Assembly (NCBI GenBank): GCA_963969345.1
Contig: OZ017768.1
Span: forward strand, 3,806,718 to 3,870,717
Direction of reading: 5' to 3'
Source of the DNA: Turbatrix aceti
Lineage: Eukaryota > Nematoda > Chromadorea > Rhabditida > Panagrolaimidae
DNA: 64,000 nucleotides
In this document: piece after piece, positions 58,659-64,000 of the stretch
How positions within the stretch are numbered: position 1 is the stretch's first letter
How the letters are laid out: each line of letters starts with the position of its first letter
Notes under the pieces: model-generated
Seen by the model: only the letters and a program-made list of their open reading frames with translations
Told to the model about the DNA's origin: nothing
The model's database searches: none
Translations under genes and position numbers: made by a program

Positions 58659-59972
58659 CGTCGCAGCAGGTCAGGAAACTGACTTGGAGAGCCAGTACGG
58701 TCTCTTGGTCGCCTCGAGGGCATTTGGTATTCATTCGGTCGTCGTTGGCATTGTCAAGCATGTTTTCCCGCAAAAATGGGCTGGGAGGCTGTCAAAGGTG
58801 ACAAAAGACGTTTGTTTGAGAGAGTGAGAAGGCAGGCACAGCTGCGGGGGCAGGCTGGGTGGCCTCCGTCTCCGTCTCCGTCGATGGCAGGCAGCGACCG
58901 ATTATCCGAGACTCTCGACACATTGTACATGAATTTTTGATCTTCGCGCATCCCTGAGCGAGCAGTGGTTCGTTTAGTGGTTGTTGCGCGAGAGGCGCTG
59001 GTGGGGTTGCATGCCATGTCAATCACTCACACCACATTTGTTAGCCAAGGGAGGGGAGTACATGATCGACTAACGACTCAATTACGCGCACGCCAGTGTC
59101 TGGGGTGCCACGCGATGGATCTCCCGTTCGTTCGGCCAGAGCATGTTCAATCCCTGCAAAACTACCGTAATTTTTTCTTTTATATTGCTTTCTGGAATTT
59201 TTTGAGGGTTTTTCTTCATTTTTATCGTTTTGAAAAAAAAGATACGGTAGAAAAAAGAGTTCAGGGTGGTGCAGTTAGTTATTGAGTCGATGCCTAAGGC
59301 CTGGAAAAGGCAACTTCATGCATTTCAAATGACCGTATACGCGTGGCAATCCCCCATTGAACAGAATAGGAAACGTGTTTGCCCTGGCCACGCAACAGTT
59401 AACGAACGAGACGTTTTTTACCAAACTTTTTAAAGTTCGAAAAACAATTGATGTGAATGAAGAATAAATTCAATTAACCGCATAATTTCTGGAAAAGATA
59501 CTGTAACCTAAAAGTAAATACTCAAACAAAAGAAATCAACATTTTTGTAGTCGATTTTCACTCTTCTACGATTGAACACGCAACCAACCTTAAAGAAGCC
59601 TCACGCGTGCCGTGACCGCTCGTAAATGGCATCCACAGGCACAAAAGAGTTCCACAAATTCTACTTTGCGCACAATTGAACTTGCGTAATTAGACCAAAT
59701 TGTATTCCAGTCTTCACGCGAGCCTGACAGCGTTACCGGTGACGGTGACGTGCAATGCCTGAACCCCACGATGCCAACCGTTTCCGTGGCTACCAGGTGT
59801 GTCTGTCGCCAGCGAGCGGCTGCACGTTTAGATAATCTTGTTGCCGTCGTCGTCGGCACTCCCCTTGCCGCCCCAAAGGCCTTAATTACTCGCGTGTCCG
59901 CAGAGTTAACAGCACAGTGCATTGGTGCAGGGCTTCGGAGAGGCAGGTAAGCGACAAGTCAACCAGGTCGTC
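58659..59972. other. Upstream region of mec-3 / spacer
   Basis: Divergent spacer between mec-3 (minus) and the membrane-protein exon at 59973 (plus). No gene seen. It should contain the mec-3 promoter; one AAATGCAT octamer-like site on the minus strand (59318-59325) matches the core of POU/LIM sites, but the same 8-mer occurs elsewhere in the window. Confidence 0.45.
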
Positions 59973-60195
59973 ATGAATTGCTGTTGCTGTTGTTGTTTGG
60001 GACGCTCTTCCAACGGACAGCAACAGACCTCTTCCCATCAATCAAAGTACCTCTCGCGTGGCTCGATGACTGCCGACGGCCGACCCTTCGAGCCGAACGG
60101 TCCTGAGTATCGTCTGGGATGTTGCCACGTTCGCAAGTTCACAGTTGTCGCTGCCATTGTCGAGATTTTCATTATTTGCTTCCTCCTTGTTGCTG
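59973..60195 (+). CDS. First exon of a membrane protein, remainder not found
   Basis: Starts MNCCCCCCLGRSSNG and encodes a polar segment (GSMTADGRPFEPNGPEYRLG). A first TM segment follows (HVRKFTVVAAIVEIFIICFL), ending at donor GCTG|GTGAGT. The six consecutive Cys residues suggest N-terminal palmitoylation. CCHVRK before TM1 resembles nematode DUF7027-type four-TM proteins. No in-phase second exon was found before the retrotransposon LTR about 565 bp downstream. The gene either continues beyond the element, outside the window, or was cut by it. Assignment tentative. Confidence 0.45.
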
Positions 60196-60605
60196 GTGAG
60201 TTTTTTCTAGACAAAAGAAATCTGAGAAGGTGCGCGCTATCGAAAAAAATGTTGTTTGAGGGAAAAAGGTGTTCCCTGGAGGATAATCGCAATTTTCAGC
60301 GCATCGCTTTTTGAACTCTGCCCCCCCCCCCTAAAAAATCACAAGTTTTTCTGCGAAAAACAGAAAACAGAATCAAAGATGTAAACAGAAGCTGTTTTCC
60401 AACTTTGTTACACTTCTGATGACGGACGTAAACAAGTAATAAATTACGGTAGAAATTACAGCATTAGTGTACAAAAGAACGCTCGATGAACGGAATTCCG
60501 TCAATGAAGCAGCTTGGGCATCTTTGACGTCTGAACCAACTTTTAGATAAATATTAGTACCGCTTTGGAAAAACACCTGTATTTTACTTGAGATTGCAAA
60601 AAAAC

Positions 60606-60636
60606 TATGTTTTCGTGTTATTAGCACGAAAACATA
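60606..60636. repeat. Perfect 12-bp stem hairpin
   Basis: TATGTTTTCGTG and its exact complement CACGAAAACATA are separated by a 7-nt loop. It lies about 125 bp upstream of the LTR. No T-run follows, so it does not look like a terminator; its role is unknown. Confidence 0.6.
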
Positions 60637-60759
60637 TCTGCAGCGTCCTGCGCTGTGATCTTTCGAAAGACTCTGGGGATACGGTAGCTATTAATCAAAA
60701 GACGGGAGTCCGGGTTGACAGCGGGGATCGAGTTGTTGATGACTCATCCCTCGAGCGCC

Positions 60760-61105
60760 TGTCAGCTTAAGACCCCTCCCTTTAATCATACCGCGGACCT
60801 AGGTTAATTAATTGCCTTGTTTTGGCCTCCGGCTGTTGATCGCATTCTTCTAGAAGCTTCTCGAAGCTTCTAGCCGCGATCGGCATGCCTAGGCTACCAC
60901 TAGTCGAAGGCGCCGCCCCCAAGATCGAAGCGTATAAAAGCGCCTCGATCCGGCCCTTTCGGCAGAGTCTAATTGAAGACTAAACTCCCTAATTTACCTT
61001 GTCCCTACTTTGACATTATCGTTTGTTCGTATTATTATTTCAATAAAGTTGTTGCGTAGTTTCGTCAGTATCCTTGCAGAGGGAACCGAGTAGAGGGACA
61101 CATCA
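60760..61105 (+). repeat. 5' long terminal repeat
   Basis: Proposed boundaries TGTCAG...CATCA (346 bp). Inside are a heat-shock element (60848-60870), a TATA box (TATAAAAG, 60933-60940) and a polyadenylation signal (AATAAA, 61042-61047). It is followed directly by a primer-binding-site-like TTGGTGCCACGCCC at 61107. The 3' LTR is outside the window, so the exact ends are inferred from TG/CA termini and the adjacent primer-binding site. Confidence 0.65.
60848..60870 (+). promoter_or_regulatory. Heat-shock element in the LTR (five perfect units)
   Basis: Five alternating TTC and GAA blocks, each separated by exactly two bases (TTC-N2-GAA-N2-TTC-N2-GAA-N2-TTC). This is the canonical HSF1 trimer-binding array; three units are normally sufficient. 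It ends 63 bp before the LTR TATA box, a typical heat-shock promoter distance. The core is also a near-perfect palindrome (TAGAAGCTTCTCGAAGCTTC). Confidence 0.82.
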
Positions 61106-61182
61106 ATTGGTGCCACGCCCTAACTCTGTAAGTTGATACTTACTCCTAGTTTCCGGAAACTTATTAACCGCCTAGCTAGCGG

Positions 61183-64000
61183 ATGGTTTTTACACGACAA
61201 CAACTAAACGACATGTCTACTTTATTCGAGAAAGGATCCACTTTGGATCAGACAATCAAGCAGCTTCAACTGTTCGCAGGAAGCACTCTGAAGTCTATCA
61301 ATGACGCTGATAACACCATGAAAGAAGTGGAACTACGCCTGAATAAACTGGAAAATACGACAACAATGATGGCCAAAGAACTGAAAACGCTGATGGAAAA
61401 CGCTGCAAACGACTACGATAAGCTGAAGAAAGCTTTGATGGAAAACGCCGAGAACTACTGTGAGAAGAAACTGATGGAAACTGTTGGAAATGATTATGAG
61501 GAACTGAAGAAAATGCTGGAACAACAAATGACGACCGCGGAAAATGAACGTACGGAAATGGAAAGTGAGATAGCCAAGATGTTTGAACAATTATTTGAAA
61601 TCAAGGAAACGCTGATCAAGAAGGTAAACGAAATGGAAGAATTCAAAAATTCGATGATGGAAATGGAAAAGAAAATGGCTGTGAAAATTGGAAAAGAAGA
61701 AAATGCGCAAACGACGACAATGGAAAGCGAAAAGAAAACGGCGACGACGACGACGATGTTGGAGAAAATGACGGCGAAAATGGAAAAACTGAAGGCAGAA
61801 ATGGATGGAACAGTGAAAACTGAAAAAGAAACGATAACAAAACCAACGACGGAAAACAAGAAAACATCGATACTACGACGCGACGAATTCTGCGTCCCCG
61901 CAGAATCAACAACGATAAGCCAGCTCCGAGAACGCCTAGACGAAATAAAAATTCAACGTGAAATCGAGGCTTTGGAAAAGGAATTGAAAGATCAGGAAAA
62001 GAAAAACGCCCCAATTCGCATCATTTTTGGTACTAAGAATGCCACGCACGGAACCTTGGAACTGGAAAACGATATACACGGTACGGATACGAACGAGAAT
62101 GGAAAGCCAAAAATTGGTCAACTTAACATGCTCTCCATCAACATTCCAACGGACGACGTACCTCAGTTCACTGGAGATCCGGCTCAAGTATTCACACAAT
62201 GGCTACGACAACTCGAACTACAAATAACAAAGTACCCTTTCGACCTCAACGAAAAGAGACGTCTAGCCCACCTGGTATCAAAGCTCAAAGGAACGGCACT
62301 CATGGCATACGATTCTTTCCCCAGGCACATTAGAAACAACTACAATGATACTGTGGAAGCACTGCACCGCCGATTCCCCAGCGACCAGGCAAAGAAGAAC
62401 GCCACAGAAGCCTTTGCCAACTGCTACCAGAACAAAGGAGAAAAGGTACACCAGTACTTTGAACGTCTGGCCACTCTTATCTACACTATGATGGAAGGAG
62501 AACGAGCTGACGTAATCGAGAATGTCCTACTTCGTGAAACAATCAACAGAATGAGACCAAACCTTCGTGCATACGTTCGCGACAAAGATCCGGAGACAGC
62601 TGAAAAAGCCCTCACATTAGCACAGCGACAAGAACAGCTTAATGAAGAACGTGCCCGCGCAAGCTCACCGGACAAAGATGTGACAAACATGGCAAAAGCT
62701 TTAACAATCTCGTCAAAGAATCAACAGAAATGCTACAAATGTCAAAAACCTGGACATTTTGCTAGCGAATGCCGCACACTAACTTGCCAATACTGCCACA
62801 AACCTGGACACACAGAGAATAGCTGTTGGGCAAAGAACAAGAGTCGAAATCACTTTCAACGATTCCGTAACTCACACTACAACCGCAAGTCGTCCCCATA
62901 CCAACGAAGCTCAGGAAACTCAAACTTTTCCCGAAGGAACTTCAACCGTAATCGATCACCGTCACCTGGAAACAACCGCGGATATGGACGCAACGATCGG
63001 AGAAGTCATAGCACTACCCCAGAACGCAAAACAACTGTTAGGTTTGCGAATGCTAATCCAATCTACGCAGCAATGAATACGATATTGCCAATCAACACCA
63101 CAACTCCAGGCAAAAAGTCAGGCTTAGCGACAAACCTCCTGATGACTTTGAGCATAATAGCAATCTTCACCACTCCAATTACCGCTCTTACACAAACGGA
63201 TGACGTACTGTTCTGTACAGCAAATGCACCTACTTCGTACTGGACGCTTCCAAACAAACCACCCTGTCAAACGCCTGAATTTCGTCCTCTGGATGCTGTA
63301 GTAGAAACGACATGGGATGTCCACAGGCCAAACACTATTGAATACCAAACAACAGCCCATCACTGCCAATGCCGACGTACAACCCAAACTCACAAACAAA
63401 GCTTCTTTGGAGACCACATCTACTCCGAACCAATTATCGTACCAGTCCCCACAACCGTAGCAGAATGCAAAAGAATGGCAAACGTACAGCTATCAGACCA
63501 TGGCAGTCTCCTAAACCAAACAGAATTCTATGGAACAAACAACACGTTGAAATTCCCAGAGCACTGGTTCCCACGTTACATGATCAGTGACACTGATTCA
63601 GTCACCAACTGCTACCATAGTACAACAAACATCTACACACGACACGGAACCGAAGAAGTAACGAAAGCAATCCCATCAACAATACCCTGCTTCTATAGAC
63701 ATGGCTCATGCCAATTAGATGATCAAGGAGTCTTAATCTGGTCACCAGACCAGACACACCAATGCAAGTACATCAAAATGAGAAAAATGGAAGGTTCTTT
63801 TGGAGGCAACATTTTTATCGCAGAGAACAAACAATTTGCTCTGTCTTTTCACCCTGAAAACGAGCATGCCAGAACTAACGACTGCAACGCCACCTTTCTT
63901 TTGTCAGATCAAGGATACGCCGTACCAATCAAAACGTGGAACTCAACAATAAGTAAACGCGATCTAAAAATTACCCAGAAACCGCGAATCAAACGGCAAA
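61183..64000 (+). CDS. Gag-Env-like fused polyprotein of the LTR retrotransposon (partial)
   Basis: One frame without a stop from 61183 to the window end (at least 939 codons). The N-terminal 240 residues are a Lys/Glu/Met-rich coiled coil. A Gag capsid-like region follows, then two CCHC zinc knuckles (CYKCQKPGHFASEC and CQYCHKPGHTENSC, 62731 onward) and an Arg/Ser/Asn-rich nucleic-acid-binding tail. Without interruption the frame reaches a hydrophobic signal-like segment near residue 650 and then a Cys-rich ectodomain with several N-x-S/T sites. Near the window end is a basic R-x-K-R site of the kind cleaved by furin. The second half is therefore an envelope-like glycoprotein precursor. Pol is absent between the two. 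The frame is intact as far as seen, so no inactivating change is visible; the 3' end is not covered. Confidence 0.75.
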   Translation, partial: MVFTRQQLNDMSTLFEKGSTLDQTIKQLQLFAGSTLKSINDADNTMKEVELRLNKLENTTTMMAKELKTLMENAANDYDKLKKALMENAENYCEKKLMETVGNDYEELKKMLEQQMTTAENERTEMESEIAKMFEQLFEIKETLIKKVNEMEEFKNSMMEMEKKMAVKIGKEENAQTTTMESEKKTATTTTMLEKMTAKMEKLKAEMDGTVKTEKETITKPTTENKKTSILRRDEFCVPAESTTISQLRERLDEIKIQREIEALEKELKDQEKKNAPIRIIFGTKNATHGTLELENDIHGTDTNENGKPKIGQLNMLSINIPTDDVPQFTGDPAQVFTQWLRQLELQITKYPFDLNEKRRLAHLVSKLKGTALMAYDSFPRHIRNNYNDTVEALHRRFPSDQAKKNATEAFANCYQNKGEKVHQYFERLATLIYTMMEGERADVIENVLLRETINRMRPNLRAYVRDKDPETAEKALTLAQRQEQLNEERARASSPDKDVTNMAKALTISSKNQQKCYKCQKPGHFASECRTLTCQYCHKPGHTENSCWAKNKSRNHFQRFRNSHYNRKSSPYQRSSGNSNFSRRNFNRNRSPSPGNNRGYGRNDRRSHSTTPERKTTVRFANANPIYAAMNTILPINTTTPGKKSGLATNLLMTLSIIAIFTTPITALTQTDDVLFCTANAPTSYWTLPNKPPCQTPEFRPLDAVVETTWDVHRPNTIEYQTTAHHCQCRRTTQTHKQSFFGDHIYSEPIIVPVPTTVAECKRMANVQLSDHGSLLNQTEFYGTNNTLKFPEHWFPRYMISDTDSVTNCYHSTTNIYTRHGTEEVTKAIPSTIPCFYRHGSCQLDDQGVLIWSPDQTHQCKYIKMRKMEGSFGGNIFIAENKQFALSFHPENEHARTNDCNATFLLSDQGYAVPIKTWNSTISKRDLKITQKPRIKRQ

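Larger units (their letters stand above)
60760..64000 (+). mobile_element. Ty3/Gypsy-like LTR retrotransposon, 5' part
   Basis: LTR, primer-binding site, and a long open frame beginning at 61183 that encodes Gag and continues into an envelope-like glycoprotein; the element runs off the window. The Gag core (residues around TGDPAQVFTQWLRQLE and KGTALMAYDSF) has the pattern of the Ty3/Gypsy Retrotrans_gag family. No protease, reverse transcriptase, RNase H or integrase is seen within the window. Confidence 0.8.

Overview
The window is nuclear DNA of a nematode, probably chromadorean. An MSP-domain sperm-specific protein gene and clear homologues of the touch-neuron genes mec-2 and mec-3 point to Nematoda. 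Introns are mostly short (46 bp upward) with GTRAG donors and TTTTCAG acceptors, exons are GC-rich at third codon positions, and spacers are AT-rich. The species cannot be named from the sequence. All gene models below were joined by eye; for most of them every exon phase closes.

Layout. 0.7-8.7 kb (+): a complete ten-exon myosin VII (HUM-6/MYO7A type). 9.8-13.7 kb (-): two unrecognised genes, one with Ser/Arg-rich tandem repeats. 14.5 kb (+): sperm-specific MSP-domain protein. 15.7-22.2 kb: a compact block for mitochondria and basic cell biology. COQ4 and DNLZ lie head-to-tail on the minus strand 26 bp apart, a PGAP2-like gene sits on the opposite strand inside a 4-kb COQ4 intron, and POLR3K diverges from DNLZ across a 202-bp spacer. 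A 613-bp foldback element has inserted into the last COQ4 exon and now supplies its C-terminus. 22.7-24.1 kb: a second, older foldback element (1,458 bp) that appears to split a small gene. 25-27.3 kb (+): BiP/GRP78 with an ER-stress-like promoter. 28-30.6 kb (-): a small unknown gene and sepiapterin reductase. 35.3-37.7 kb (+): NPDC1/CAB-1-type membrane protein. 39.4 kb: tRNA-Cys(GCA). 40 kb (+): small four-TM protein. 41.5-54.0 kb (+): a large mec-2-like stomatin locus with three sets of N-terminal exons that all join the stomatin exon in phase, and a long disordered C-terminal region. 54.6-56.4 kb (-): secreted Cys-rich protein with a C-terminal ShKT-like domain. 57.1-58.7 kb (-): mec-3 LIM-homeobox gene. 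60.0 kb (+): first exon of a membrane protein. 60.8 kb to the end (+): 5' part of a Ty3/Gypsy-like LTR retrotransposon.

Most notable. (1) The LTR carries a perfect five-unit heat-shock element 63 bp upstream of its TATA box. (2) Behind that LTR is one uninterrupted frame that passes from Gag (two zinc knuckles) straight into an envelope-like glycoprotein, with no protease, reverse transcriptase or integrase between them. (3) The COQ4 coding tail was rewritten by a foldback element. (4) mec-2-like and mec-3, an effector and its transcriptional activator in the C. elegans touch-neuron programme, are near neighbours here. Large gene-free stretches (30.6-35.3, 37.7-39.4, 43.9-46.5 and 58.7-59.9 kb) hold only simple repeats and probable regulatory or intronic DNA.
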